Positions 5,908 through 14,758 of a stretch of DNA of 15,231 bases are shown here, one piece after another. Location: NCBI GenBank assembly GCA_943333015.1, contig CALQRR010000005.1, forward strand, positions 1 through 15,231, read 5' to 3'. This DNA comes from Chitinophaga pinensis. GTDB taxonomy: Bacteria; Bacteroidota; Bacteroidia; M30B66. The translations under genes were made by a program, and so were the position numbers. Below the pieces are notes generated by a model, which searched no databases, was not told where the DNA came from, and saw only the letters and a list, made by a program, of their open reading frames with translations. How positions within the stretch are numbered: position 1 is the first letter of the stretch; every line of letters begins with the position of its first letter.

Positions 5908-6522
5908 ATGCAACACGAACTATTCCCTTCGCCACAAACCGATCCTACACAGAATCTTTTACCCAAAGATGGTTGTGTGCAGTATTATGGAAAAATACTT
6001 GATCAGCAAAAGGCAGACGATTACCTGCATGCTTTAACCAAACATATTGATTGGCAAAATGATCGTGTCTTTATGTTTGGGAAAGAAATTATTACCAAAC
6101 GAAAAGTCGCCTGGTATGCCGATAAACCTTATGCATACACCTATTCCAACACTACGAAAAAAGCACATCTCTGGACAGAAGAATTACTTCATTTAAAAAT
6201 GCTTGTCGAAAAAATCAGCTTATGTACGTTTAATTCGTGTTTGCTAAATCTTTATCACAATGAACAGGAAGGAATGGCCTGGCACAGCGATGACGAAAAA
6301 ACATTGAGCAGCGAAAGTGCGATTGCCTCATTGAGTTTCGGTGCTGAGCGGAAATTTGGGTTTAAACACAAACGGGAAGATTTAAAGACCTCCCTGTTAC
6401 TCGAACACGGCAGTTTGCTCCTGATGAAAGGCGCAACACAATCGCACTGGCATCATCAGTTACCACCAGTTAAAACCACACATGGGCTGCGCATAAATTT
6501 AACATTCAGAACGATGGTATAG
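5908..6522 (+). CDS. AlkB-family Fe(II)/2-oxoglutarate dioxygenase (ALKBH2/3-like)
   Basis: A 204-residue cytoplasmic DNA/RNA repair enzyme expected to remove alkyl lesions such as 1-methyladenine and 3-methylcytosine by oxidative demethylation. Iron ligands are visible: HSD (His126, Asp128) and the distal His183 in SHWHHQLPP. The 2-oxoglutarate-binding arginines lie in GLRINLTFR (Arg195, Arg201), the RxNxTFR signature. The N-terminal part (NLLPKDGCVQYYGKIL, residues 16-31) and YNEQEGMAWHSDDE-like core (residues 115-130 read LYHNEQEGMAWHSDDE) follow the ALKBH2/3 subgroup rather than E. coli AlkB. The frame is open back to a GTG at 5851 (223 residues), but the extra 19 residues are not typical, so I use the ATG at 5908. 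The gene stands alone, with no adaptive-response regulator such as Ada nearby. Confidence 0.88.
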   Translation: MQHELFPSPQTDPTQNLLPKDGCVQYYGKILDQQKADDYLHALTKHIDWQNDRVFMFGKEIITKRKVAWYADKPYAYTYSNTTKKAHLWTEELLHLKMLVEKISLCTFNSCLLNLYHNEQEGMAWHSDDEKTLSSESAIASLSFGAERKFGFKHKREDLKTSLLLEHGSLLLMKGATQSHWHHQLPPVKTTHGLRINLTFRTMV

Positions 6523-6570
6523 GAAGAATAAGTGCATTCAAATTCCCACCCAAATTCCGATATTCGTGAG

Positions 6571-7086
6571 ATGAAGATCATTGCACTGTTATTTACCGGG
6601 CTGTTTTTTTTAACCGGAAATCCGCTTTATGCACAGCGCTCTGCGGATGAGTTGGGGCGTATTGTTTTGGGTGCTTACAAACATGGAACGGTTGAAAAAT
6701 TAAAGTCCCATTTCCCTTCATCTCAACAGTTGAAAAACTACAGCATCAAACATCAGATGCCTGCAGGTGATGAACTCATGTTGAGGCTGTTTGAAACATA
6801 TCCGCAAACAGCAGAACGCTTTCAGGAAACCCTGCTGTATCTAGAAAAAAAGGGGGAATCTCTTGGCATTGATTGGACCAAGATTGAGGTGGCTGAAATT
6901 GTTTCAACAGTAAAACAGGTGCCTTCAGCTGACCATGAAAACATTTCATTTGATTTAACGCGACTGGAAATTGGCTTTACCGAAAACAGCCATCCGTATC
7001 GATTTGTATTTGCCAATGTGATGGAGATTGACGGCATCTGGTACCTCGACAATCAGGTGATTTTGCAAGATAGGTTGAATAAATAA
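6571..7086 (+). CDS. Secreted protein of unknown function
   Basis: I do not recognise this family. From the ATG at 6571 it is 171 residues, with a clear Sec signal peptide (MKIIALLFTGLFFLTGNPLYA, cleavage before QRS). The frame opens earlier at a GTG (6532), but those 13 residues would put a polar stretch before the signal. The mature part is mixed alpha/beta: a helix-rich first half (RSADELGRIVLGAYKHG, then an ETYPQTAERFQETLLYLEKKG helix) and a strand-rich second half ending in VMEIDGIWYLDNQVIL. That layout resembles small lumazine-binding or NTF2-like periplasmic proteins, in which a final strand carries an IDGxWY motif, but this is only a guess. It lies 48 nt after AlkB and 59 nt before the SNF2 gene on the same strand. 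Confidence 0.75.
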   Translation: MKIIALLFTGLFFLTGNPLYAQRSADELGRIVLGAYKHGTVEKLKSHFPSSQQLKNYSIKHQMPAGDELMLRLFETYPQTAERFQETLLYLEKKGESLGIDWTKIEVAEIVSTVKQVPSADHENISFDLTRLEIGFTENSHPYRFVFANVMEIDGIWYLDNQVILQDRLNK

Positions 7087-7145
7087 GCCTCGAATTTTAA
7101 TCTGGAATTTCGAAGAATTTCATCGGATATTTCAGGACAGAAATC

Positions 7146-10100
7146 ATGAAGACTATAGTTGCTGAATTTCAGGAGGATCGACCGGGAGAAATCCACTTTT
7201 CCGGCATGCAGATCCCATTCCTCAGCAACACTTTGCTGTTTGCACATTGCAGTGAAATGGTTGCCACAGAGGCACGGGGCTTTTACGATATTCAACCGCA
7301 GGAAATCCGTGTCGGATATGTTCTTTTTGATCGGGTACATTCGATTAAATCGGTTGCCCAAGTGGAATTGGAGCAAACGGAAGGGGCTCTTCGGTTGCAT
7401 TGCAGCTGCGGTGGATCGAAGAAGCTGTTGTGTGCACATCAGGCGCAGGTGCTTTTTAATGCAATGAACCGGGAAGCGATTCGGGTATTTTTTGATGCCG
7501 TGCTCCGGAAGAAAAAATTGCTGGAATTCTCTATCAGCAATGGATTCACAGAAGCGGACGATCCCGAAATGCTCTTTCAGCCTGAATTTCACGATGCCCA
7601 ATTGCGCATTGTTCCAGTGAATAAAGAATTGCTCCTGCTCGATCCATTCACGCAGGAAAGCATCCGAAAACAACTTCTTGCCCCTGATCCCATGGTGGAT
7701 ACCGATCTCTCGGAACGCACCCAAAAGATCATCGTTTTTCGCAAACACCGGTTTTATGACCACCTCTGCATTGAACTCTGCGAAACCGGTCTGACCCGCG
7801 AAGGCAAACTAAAAAAACCTATCCGCCTCTTAAATCCATACGATTTCATTTGGAAAACAACCGAGCCCGATGCCTTGAGATTTTACACCGCATTGGCGCG
7901 TTTCACCAACCTATACACCGAGGATCACACTCCCTCCGATTTAGAAGGTTTGGCCGCACTGGTAAAGAATCCACTAGGCTTTCCAGTGTATCTGCAAAAC
8001 GAAACATCGTCCGACAATCCAGCGCTTTCGGCATTGGTGCCCGTCAACCTGCAAACGTTACAGGCCGCGATTCACATACATGTTGACAAACGCTCGTCGA
8101 TGTATACCCTGCGTGGCGAACTCGAATTGCCAGATCAAATACTGCCTCTTGAAACACTGCAGCATTTCTTTCGCTATTTCATCAAATCGGGCAATGTATT
8201 CTATTTCTTGGCCGATGAACAACTGCATAGACTGCTCACTTTTTTCAGACAACGGAAATTCAATCTGATGATTCCCGCATCGGCGTTTGATGCCTTTCGA
8301 GAAGACATACTCAACAAGCTCGGAAACACGGTCCGAATTTCATACGCCCACCTCAAACCTGCCACTGAAAAACAAAAACAGGAATCCGGGCTGGATGCTT
8401 CACCCGAAAAAATTCTGTATCTCAACAACACCGGCAATTACATCCAGCTCATTCCTGCAATGCGCTATGGTCCGGTGGAAGTGCCGATCATGTCGCGGCG
8501 ACAGATTTACACCTATGATTCCCGTGGAAATGCAATCAGTATTTTGCGCGATGAGGTTTCGGAAACGGATTTTCTGGCAACATTGTTCAAGCTGATGCCC
8601 GCGTTGGAAGACGAAATTCAAACGGGAAATCTCTATATCCACAAAGCACTTTTTCTGGATGAAGAATGGTTTCCGGATGTATTTGAAACGTTTCGCCAAA
8701 AACAGATTACCGTGCTTGGATTCAATGCTTTGAGTAAACATCCAATCAATACCCACAAAGCCAAAATCAGCGTGCAGGTGCGCAGTGGCATGGATTGGTT
8801 TGAAACGCAGATGGATGTGCGATTCGGTAGTCAGAAAGCCCGCCTGAAACAGTTGAGCACGGCTGTCCGCAATAAAAGTAAATACGTGCAATTGGACGAT
8901 GGCACACGTGGCATTTTACCGGCCCATTGGATTGAACGGTTTGCACGTTACTTCAGCGCGGGCATTGTGGCAGATGAACTTATTACAACACCCAAAATTA
9001 GGTTTCAAGAGATTGCGCAACTCTATGAAGCTGAATTTTTGGATGAGAGCGCAAAAGCACAGCTTGCACAGTATCATGAAAAAATTGACGGCTTAGCATC
9101 GTTGAGCCCGGTGGAAATTCCCCAAGGGCTGCATGCCGATTTGCGTGATTATCAGAAACAAGGTCTGAATTGGCTTTCCTTGTTGCATCAATTTGGTTTT
9201 GGCGGATGTTTGGCCGATGACATGGGCTTGGGAAAAACCATCCAGATCATCGCGTTTATTCTATCCTTGAAAGAAAAAGGAGAAACAGGAACGCATCTTA
9301 TTGTTGTCCCAACATCCTTGTTGTTTAACTGGAAGGATGAACTGACGCGTTTTGCACCAACCCTCAACATTGCCACCGTGTATGGCGCCGACCGTAACAA
9401 ACAACCTATTGACTTTTCACAGTATGATGTTTTAATTACGTCCTACGGCGTGTTACAATCGGATATTAAGGTGTTTAAGGCGTTTGGATTTCATCTGCTC
9501 GTTTTGGATGAATCGCAATCCATCAAAAATCCGGAAACACAACGTTACAAAGCGGTGTGTTTGCTTCAGGCGCGGCAGCGGATCGTCCTTACCGGAACGC
9601 CTTTGGAAAATAACACCTTTGACTTATACGGACAACTTTCGTTTGCTTGTCCGGGTTTATTGGGCAGCAAGTTGTATTTCAAACAGGTGTATTCCATTCC
9701 GATCGACACCTTTAAAGAAAGCCGACGGGCGAAAGAATTGCAGCAGAAAATCAAACCATTTATCCTGCGCAGAACCAAGAAACAGGTTGCCACAGAACTG
9801 CCCGACAAAACAGAAATGCTGCTGTATTGTGAAATGGGTACCGAGCAGCGCCGCGTGTACGATGCGTATGCCAAAGAGCTGCGGGAATTCATCGCGAACA
9901 AACAGCCCGACGACATTCTGCGAAACAGCATGTACGTGTTACGCGGGCTGACCCGATTGAGGCAGATTTGCAATGCGCCGGCTTTGCTCAACGAGAGTGA
10001 TTATTTCGGGGAACATTCGTCCAAAATTGAAGCACTCCTTGAACAGATTGAGTTGCATGCACCGAATCATAAAATTCTGGTTTTCTCCCAATTTGTGGGC

Positions 10101-10523
10101 ATGCTGGAATTGATCCGAAAAGCCTTGAATGCACGTGAAATTCAGCATGAATTCCTCAGCGGACAAACAAAGAACCGGCAGGAACGAGTCAACCATTTCC
10201 GCGAAAATGATCAGGTGCGTGTTTTTCTCATCAGCCTCAAAGCAGGCGGTACCGGGTTAAACCTCACCGAAGCCGATTATGTTTTTCTGGTCGATCCCTG
10301 GTGGAATCCGGCAGTGGAAAATCAGGCCATCGACCGCAGTCACCGCATTGGTCAAACAAAAACGGTAACCGCCATCCGACTGCTTTGTCCAGACACGATT
10401 GAGGATAAAATCCGCATCCTGCAAGAGTCGAAACGGCAGCTTATCACCGATTTAATACCATCGGAAAACAGTCTGCTTCAAGCTATGAGTAAAGCCGATC
10501 TGCTGAATCTACTATCGCCCTAA
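7146..10523 (+). CDS. SNF2-family helicase-like ATPase with SWIM zinc finger
   Basis: A 1125-residue cytoplasmic, DNA-translocating ATPase of the bacterial SNF2/RapA-like group. The N-terminal region holds a SWIM zinc-binding motif, Cys86-x-Cys88-x7-Cys96-x-His98. A long middle region (about 110-640) has no motif I recognise and probably contains the bacterial SNF2-associated domain. The ATPase core has motif I DDMGLGKT (residues 691-698, Lys697 for ATP), motif Ia VVPTSLLFNW, motif II DESQ (788-791, as usual in bacterial SNF2 proteins), motif III LTGTPLENN, and in the C-terminal lobe KILVFSQF, LISLKAGGTGLNLT and motif VI DRSHRIGQ (1063-1070). All motifs are intact. Such proteins remodel protein-DNA or RNA polymerase complexes; the exact role is not known. 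Overlapping minus-strand frames, including one of 236 codons, are shadows of it. Confidence 0.93.
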   Translation: MKTIVAEFQEDRPGEIHFSGMQIPFLSNTLLFAHCSEMVATEARGFYDIQPQEIRVGYVLFDRVHSIKSVAQVELEQTEGALRLHCSCGGSKKLLCAHQAQVLFNAMNREAIRVFFDAVLRKKKLLEFSISNGFTEADDPEMLFQPEFHDAQLRIVPVNKELLLLDPFTQESIRKQLLAPDPMVDTDLSERTQKIIVFRKHRFYDHLCIELCETGLTREGKLKKPIRLLNPYDFIWKTTEPDALRFYTALARFTNLYTEDHTPSDLEGLAALVKNPLGFPVYLQNETSSDNPALSALVPVNLQTLQAAIHIHVDKRSSMYTLRGELELPDQILPLETLQHFFRYFIKSGNVFYFLADEQLHRLLTFFRQRKFNLMIPASAFDAFREDILNKLGNTVRISYAHLKPATEKQKQESGLDASPEKILYLNNTGNYIQLIPAMRYGPVEVPIMSRRQIYTYDSRGNAISILRDEVSETDFLATLFKLMPALEDEIQTGNLYIHKALFLDEEWFPDVFETFRQKQITVLGFNALSKHPINTHKAKISVQVRSGMDWFETQMDVRFGSQKARLKQLSTAVRNKSKYVQLDDGTRGILPAHWIERFARYFSAGIVADELITTPKIRFQEIAQLYEAEFLDESAKAQLAQYHEKIDGLASLSPVEIPQGLHADLRDYQKQGLNWLSLLHQFGFGGCLADDMGLGKTIQIIAFILSLKEKGETGTHLIVVPTSLLFNWKDELTRFAPTLNIATVYGADRNKQPIDFSQYDVLITSYGVLQSDIKVFKAFGFHLLVLDESQSIKNPETQRYKAVCLLQARQRIVLTGTPLENNTFDLYGQLSFACPGLLGSKLYFKQVYSIPIDTFKESRRAKELQQKIKPFILRRTKKQVATELPDKTEMLLYCEMGTEQRRVYDAYAKELREFIANKQPDDILRNSMYVLRGLTRLRQICNAPALLNESDYFGEHSSKIEALLEQIELHAPNHKILVFSQFVGMLELIRKALNAREIQHEFLSGQTKNRQERVNHFRENDQVRVFLISLKAGGTGLNLTEADYVFLVDPWWNPAVENQAIDRSHRIGQTKTVTAIRLLCPDTIEDKIRILQESKRQLITDLIPSENSLLQAMSKADLLNLLSP

Positions 10524-10656
10524 ACATACTCGTAACAGCAATGCGAAAGCGGATTGGCGGATTACTGCGCTTAATCCAGCGCACGCAGTTTGTCCAAGCC
10601 GGCTTCTGCTACAAAGTATCTCACCCGATAAAATAATCCTTAGCGCTAAAAAAGAA

Positions 10657-10670
10657 CTGATCAGAATCAA
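10657..10670. promoter_or_regulatory. Fnr-like half-conserved site upstream of the T9SS gene
   Basis: CTGATCAGAATCAA contains the Fnr core TGAT-N4-ATCA (10658-10669). It lies in the 225-nt spacer after the SNF2 gene and 79 nt before the likely start of the beta-helix protein. A second related stretch, GGATCTGATTC, begins at about 10693. Neither has the 22-nt spacing to a TTTG element seen at the stronger boxes, so support is weak. Confidence 0.25.
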
Positions 10671-10748
10671 CGAAGGAGATGATTTATGTCATGGATCTGA
10701 TTCGAAATGGAAAATACTTTTGTGAAAGTAGATATAATATCCTCGATC

Positions 10749-13052
10749 ATGAATTTAAAACACTCCGCTCGCCCTAATATGCATTTATGGATGCTTATTT
10801 TACTCTATTTAATTAGTCAGAGTATTAGTGGTCAGAATATTTATGTCGCACCTGGCGCCAATGGATCCGGCTCAATGCTAAGTCCAGCAGGATTGCAAGC
10901 GGCACTGGACATGGCCCGAACGAACGGAACAGACGATACGCTGTATCTACAAACAGGTAGTTATTCAGCAGCGTCAGGGACGTTTACCTATGACACTACT
11001 GCGAATGACAATCATTCGGTGGTGCTTTCTGGTGGATGGAACAGTATGTTCTCCAACCAAACACTCGATTTTGAGCAGACCGTGCTTGATGGAAATAACG
11101 CCCAACAAGTGCTGGCTGTTTCGGCGAACAAACCTGGGTTGGATTTCGATTTCGCCCTGTTCAACCTCACCATTCAAAACGGATATACAACAGACCATTC
11201 AGGCGCTGGGATGAATACGTATTTGGGCAGTGTGGCGAACAATGATGTGGGAAATCTCCAGATTTTTATAGATCAATGTCATTTTATTCAGAACACTGCA
11301 CAAAACAATAAAAGTGGTGGTGCGCTGTATTTGGGTTGCTATTTTGAAATTAAAAACAGCTCCTTTGAATCCAACTCGGCGTATAATGGAGGTGCGCTGG
11401 TAAGCGTAGCCAAACCCAATCTCGATCAAACTATATCTCCACTCATCGAAAATTGTTTTTTCGAGGGCAATTACAATTACGGAAATCAGGGAAGTACCAT
11501 TTGGCACAATGTGCGATTGCGCGTGTTGAATTCTACCATCAAAGGCAAAGCAGACGGTGTAAGCAGTGCGGGCAACGGAAGCGCCATTTGGGGAAATGCT
11601 GGCAGTATGACCATTGCACATAATACCGTTTTTAGTAAAATCAGGATTCAATATTGGGGCTGTTCCGTTCAGGCATTTGATGGGGGGATGGAACTTGTAA
11701 ATTGTGTATTTGAAGACAACAAGGTGCTGCTGAATGGATATGGCGCAGTTTCCTTTTTCCATAATGACGGGTCGGCAAACCGAAAAATCATCATCACCAA
11801 CTGCACCTTTGTTGGCAATCAATCCTACATCGACCAAGGGGGAGCTATTCACATGCGCCTCAATGGTAACGATAGTTGCATTGTTACGAATTGCATTTTT
11901 TGGAACAATGGTTCATATCCTATGGTTAGTGAATTTGCTTCAAGTCAATCCAAAGTAAGTTACTCACTTGTTCCGTCAGGATTTAATTCACTCGGTTTTA
12001 CCAATGGAGGGAATAATCTAATTGCTGTTGATCCTTTGTTTGTTAGTGCGAACAATTACCATGAACAGTCCACTTCTCCCTGCATCAACGCTGGAAAAAA
12101 CCTCGCTCCGGCCATTCTTCCCGTCGACATTGAAGGGAAAATCCGGAATTTAGGAGGCTTGGCCGATATGGGTGCGTTCGAATTTAACCGTGCTCCCAAT
12201 GCGCTGTTTTTAAATTCCTCCACTGTGGATGAAAACATTCCAGCCTCATCGAACATCACCCAACTATCCGGAGCCGATCCAGATGTGAATGATGTGTTGC
12301 AGTATGAATTTGCAACGGGGAATGGATCCAACGATGCTGATAACAGCATGTTTTCAATTTCTGGTGATGTGCTTTCAATTTTGGAATCTCCCAATTTTGA
12401 AACACAAGCGGTATATAACATCTATGTCCGAGTTACGGATAGTGGCGAAGAATCATTTTCAACCGCACTTACAGTGAATGTAAACAACCTGAATGAAGCA
12501 CCGGTAGTAGAAAATCCGATTCCAGATCAAGCTGCAGAAGTGGGCATTCCGTTTAGTTTTTCTATCCCTAATAATACATTTACAGATGAAGATGCGGGCG
12601 ATGAATTTATTTTCACCGCGACACAAAACGGAAATGCATTACCAGCTTGGCTTAATTTCAATGGAAATTCAGGAGCCTTCAGCGGAACACCCGAAATAGA
12701 GGAAACCCTAACGATTACCGTGACGATTAAAGATTTGGCACTGGCCACGGCAACAGACGTTTTTACACTCACTGTAACAGATCCGAGTGGCATTCAGGAA
12801 GTCCATCAGCATGCTTTTAACGTATATCCCAATCCCGCTTCCGGAACAACGCTGTTTATCGCATCCAGTTCCTTGAAAGACGGCATTCAATCGGCCGAAA
12901 TATTCAGCCCTGACGGGAAAAAGCTCGTACAATTCAAAACACAAACACCCATTAATTCCATCGACATCAGCGCATTTCCAGCCGGTATTTACTTGCTTGT
13001 TTTAAGGGGTGAAAAAGGAATTTATCAGACGCATTTTTCGGTGATGAGATGA
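10749..13052 (+). CDS. T9SS-secreted beta-helix protein with cadherin-like domains
   Basis: A 767-residue secreted or cell-surface protein. Residues 1-28 are a signal peptide (positive MNLKHSARPN, then a hydrophobic core up to ISG). Residues about 30-440 look like a right-handed parallel beta-helix with many short repeats of the type 'NCxFxxN' and 'GGAxxLxxG'. Residues about 445-479 (CINAG ... VDIEGKIRN ... DMGAFEF) match the choice-of-anchor Q end seen on such helices. Residues about 480-582 form a cadherin-like domain (APNALFLNSSTVDENIP), and 583-683 a second one of the dystroglycan/putative-Ig type (PIPDQAAEVGIPFSFSIP ... LPAWLNF). Residues about 690-767 (VYPNPASG ... FPAGIYLLVL) are a type A T9SS sorting domain. 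No catalytic residues can be identified, so adhesion or polysaccharide binding is only a guess. I chose the ATG at 10749; Met at 10779 is an alternative. Confidence 0.88.
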   Translation: MNLKHSARPNMHLWMLILLYLISQSISGQNIYVAPGANGSGSMLSPAGLQAALDMARTNGTDDTLYLQTGSYSAASGTFTYDTTANDNHSVVLSGGWNSMFSNQTLDFEQTVLDGNNAQQVLAVSANKPGLDFDFALFNLTIQNGYTTDHSGAGMNTYLGSVANNDVGNLQIFIDQCHFIQNTAQNNKSGGALYLGCYFEIKNSSFESNSAYNGGALVSVAKPNLDQTISPLIENCFFEGNYNYGNQGSTIWHNVRLRVLNSTIKGKADGVSSAGNGSAIWGNAGSMTIAHNTVFSKIRIQYWGCSVQAFDGGMELVNCVFEDNKVLLNGYGAVSFFHNDGSANRKIIITNCTFVGNQSYIDQGGAIHMRLNGNDSCIVTNCIFWNNGSYPMVSEFASSQSKVSYSLVPSGFNSLGFTNGGNNLIAVDPLFVSANNYHEQSTSPCINAGKNLAPAILPVDIEGKIRNLGGLADMGAFEFNRAPNALFLNSSTVDENIPASSNITQLSGADPDVNDVLQYEFATGNGSNDADNSMFSISGDVLSILESPNFETQAVYNIYVRVTDSGEESFSTALTVNVNNLNEAPVVENPIPDQAAEVGIPFSFSIPNNTFTDEDAGDEFIFTATQNGNALPAWLNFNGNSGAFSGTPEIEETLTITVTIKDLALATATDVFTLTVTDPSGIQEVHQHAFNVYPNPASGTTLFIASSSLKDGIQSAEIFSPDGKKLVQFKTQTPINSIDISAFPAGIYLLVLRGEKGIYQTHFSVMR

Positions 13053-13699
13053 TTCGCAAGAACTACTTAATCCTACTGGTAAGTGTGTGTCTGTGGCAGG
13101 TTGGAAAAGCCCAATTTGTTTACCGATCGGGTGTGTATCGAACACAGGAGGAATGGATGAAAAATACTCCTGCACCCTTGACGAATTTTACCATCGTAAA
13201 ACGTCCAGCTCCTGTTTTAAAGCGCGATGGCGGGAATGATTTTAAGGTTACTCCAGCATCGGCCGAATATTCAAAACATTCCGCTAAAAGAAATCTGTGG
13301 GCTATTTCTCGGAATGATTCCTTGTTTGTCAATGGATGGAAATTGCATTTGGGGAATTGGTACATACACGCCTTAACACAAGGGCGTTACATCTGCTTGC
13401 GAGCTGGACTTCCTGCATCTACACGCCTACAGAGTGAATTAACACATGAAGGACTTTATTATCCAGCAGGTGGCTTTGTTTTTATGGGCGGACGAAGTTA
13501 TTCCGATGCCCGATTTTTCTATGTATACGATGTGGAATCCGATCAATTGGAAATCCTCACACCGGCACGTGTGCATGTGATTCTGGATGATTACCCTGAC
13601 CTAGAATCTGCTTTTTTGAAGGAAGTAACTAAAACGATACCCGTGATGATCCAGTATATTGCAGCACTAAACGCTTTTACAATAGCGGCTGCAAAGTGA
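13049..13699 (+). CDS. Secreted protein of unknown function, coupled to the T9SS gene
   Basis: A 216-residue protein with a Sec signal peptide (MIRKNYLILLVSVCLWQVGKA, then QFVYRSG). I do not recognise the family with confidence; the segment YRSGVYRTQEEWMKNTPAP recalls Bacteroidota proteins of unknown function (possibly DUF6563). The mature part is strand-rich with aromatic residues (NGWKLHLGNWYIHALTQGRY, then GGFVFMGG, then FFYVYDVESDQLEILTP) and ends in a helical segment. Its ATG overlaps the stop of the beta-helix protein as ATGA (13049-13052), so the two are translationally coupled and the product may act together with that secreted protein. There is no lipobox and no T9SS sorting domain, so a periplasmic location is most likely. 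Confidence 0.75.
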   Translation: MIRKNYLILLVSVCLWQVGKAQFVYRSGVYRTQEEWMKNTPAPLTNFTIVKRPAPVLKRDGGNDFKVTPASAEYSKHSAKRNLWAISRNDSLFVNGWKLHLGNWYIHALTQGRYICLRAGLPASTRLQSELTHEGLYYPAGGFVFMGGRSYSDARFFYVYDVESDQLEILTPARVHVILDDYPDLESAFLKEVTKTIPVMIQYIAALNAFTIAAAK

Positions 13700-13733
13700 A
13701 TATCAGCGGCTGTTATAGAATGAAGATGCATCT

Positions 13734-14360
13734 ATGTCAGCCGACTTCGCCTATCTGGCCCGTTATAAAGAGGAAAATCAGCATATTCAACCGCTTACGG
13801 AAACAGAGAGCTGGGTGGTGTTTATGGGCGATTCGATTACTGAATTCTGGCTGACAGAATATCCAGACTTTTTTAAACACAAGCCCTTTCTGAATCGGGG
13901 AATCAGCGGGCAAACAACACCCCAAATGCTGCTGCGCTTTCATCAGGATGTAATTGACTTAAAACCTCATACCGTTCATCTTTTAGCTGGCACAAACGAC
14001 ATCGCAGGTAACACCGGAATTTCGACGCTGAAAATGATTCAGGAAAACCTCCAATCGATGGTCAAACTAGCAGAGCAGCATTACATCCAGACGGTTATTG
14101 GAACGCTTTTACCGGCCGTGGCATTTCCGTGGCGACCGGGAATCGCTCCTTCAGAAAAGATTGTGGAGCTCAATGCGTGGATCAGAGATTTTGCGCAGCA
14201 CAATGCGCGGGTGTGTATCGATTATTACCGCTTTATGGTAGATGAGCATGGGTGTTTAAATGCTGCATTTACCGAAGATGGCGTTCATCCCAATGCAGCG
14301 GGTTATGCATGCATGTCGGAACTGGCACTTCCTATTTTACATTCCTCCCAACCTGAATAA
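13734..14360 (+). CDS. SGNH/GDSL-family hydrolase
   Basis: A 208-residue esterase/lipase-fold protein. All SGNH blocks are present: GDSI with Ser34, the oxyanion Gly59 in NRGISGQTT, Asn88 in AGTND, and Asp182-x-x-His185 in EDGVHPN. The order and the GTND block match the platelet-activating-factor acetylhydrolase-like or TesA-like subgroup. Substrate may be a carbohydrate or lipid ester. There is no signal peptide, and an in-frame TAG a few codons upstream excludes a longer start, so it acts in the cytoplasm, which is notable because its neighbours on both sides are exported. It lies 34 nt after the previous gene and 8 nt before the lipoprotein, so it may be part of the same transcript. Confidence 0.92.
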   Translation: MSADFAYLARYKEENQHIQPLTETESWVVFMGDSITEFWLTEYPDFFKHKPFLNRGISGQTTPQMLLRFHQDVIDLKPHTVHLLAGTNDIAGNTGISTLKMIQENLQSMVKLAEQHYIQTVIGTLLPAVAFPWRPGIAPSEKIVELNAWIRDFAQHNARVCIDYYRFMVDEHGCLNAAFTEDGVHPNAAGYACMSELALPILHSSQPE

Positions 14361-14368
14361 AAAAGAAT

Positions 14369-14713
14369 ATGTTACGGATGAAGCATTTCATTTTTACAGC
14401 ACTTTTCATTGGCGCGCTATCATCCTGCAAAAAGGATAAACTTCCCAAAGGCACGCCCGACTGTCTTCAAAGTCAGATTGATTCCTTTAAAAAATCAGCA
14501 TGTTCCACCGGCGCAACTGCCAAAGAATATACGTTTCAAAATCAGACGGTGTATTTACTGGAACCTGGAAACTGCGGTGCTGACATGACTTCGCTGGTGC
14601 TCAGTAATTCCTGCGCGGTGATGGGATATTTGGGTGGAATAACGGGTGCTTCAGTCATCAACGGAGAGGACTTTTCCTCTGCTATTTATATTCAAACCGT
14701 TTGGCAGAATTGA
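14369..14713 (+). CDS. Small cysteine-rich lipoprotein
   Basis: A 114-residue lipoprotein. A short lipoprotein signal (MKHFIFTALFIGA) ends in LSSC, so lipidation is expected at that cysteine (residue 20 from the ATG at 14369, or 17 from the in-frame ATG at 14378). KKDK directly follows, as in many Bacteroidota outer-membrane lipoproteins. The mature part has four more cysteines (PDCLQ, SACST, GNCGAD, NSCAV), enough for two disulfides. The core YTFQNQTVYLLEPGNCGADM and GGITGASVINGEDF recalls a small Bacteroidota domain I associate with DUF6970, from memory only. It follows the SGNH hydrolase by 8 nt. Confidence 0.78.
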   Translation: MLRMKHFIFTALFIGALSSCKKDKLPKGTPDCLQSQIDSFKKSACSTGATAKEYTFQNQTVYLLEPGNCGADMTSLVLSNSCAVMGYLGGITGASVINGEDFSSAIYIQTVWQN

Positions 14714-14758
14714 TTCTATTAGACTGGCTGCGGAGGATGAAAAAGAAATAATGCAGAC

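Noticed and set aside
7053..7763. 236-codon minus-strand open frame opposite the SNF2 gene
   Set aside because: It lies antisense to a strongly supported gene with intact motifs, shows no domain, and is a by-product of codon use in the real frame.
10564..10589. Possible stem-loop (ACTGCG ... CGCAGT) after the SNF2 gene as a terminator
   Set aside because: Only 6 bp, competes with other short pairings, and no proper T run follows.
11199..11852. 217-codon minus-strand open frame opposite the beta-helix gene
   Set aside because: No recognisable domain or signal, and it overlaps entirely the repeat region of the T9SS protein; a shadow frame.
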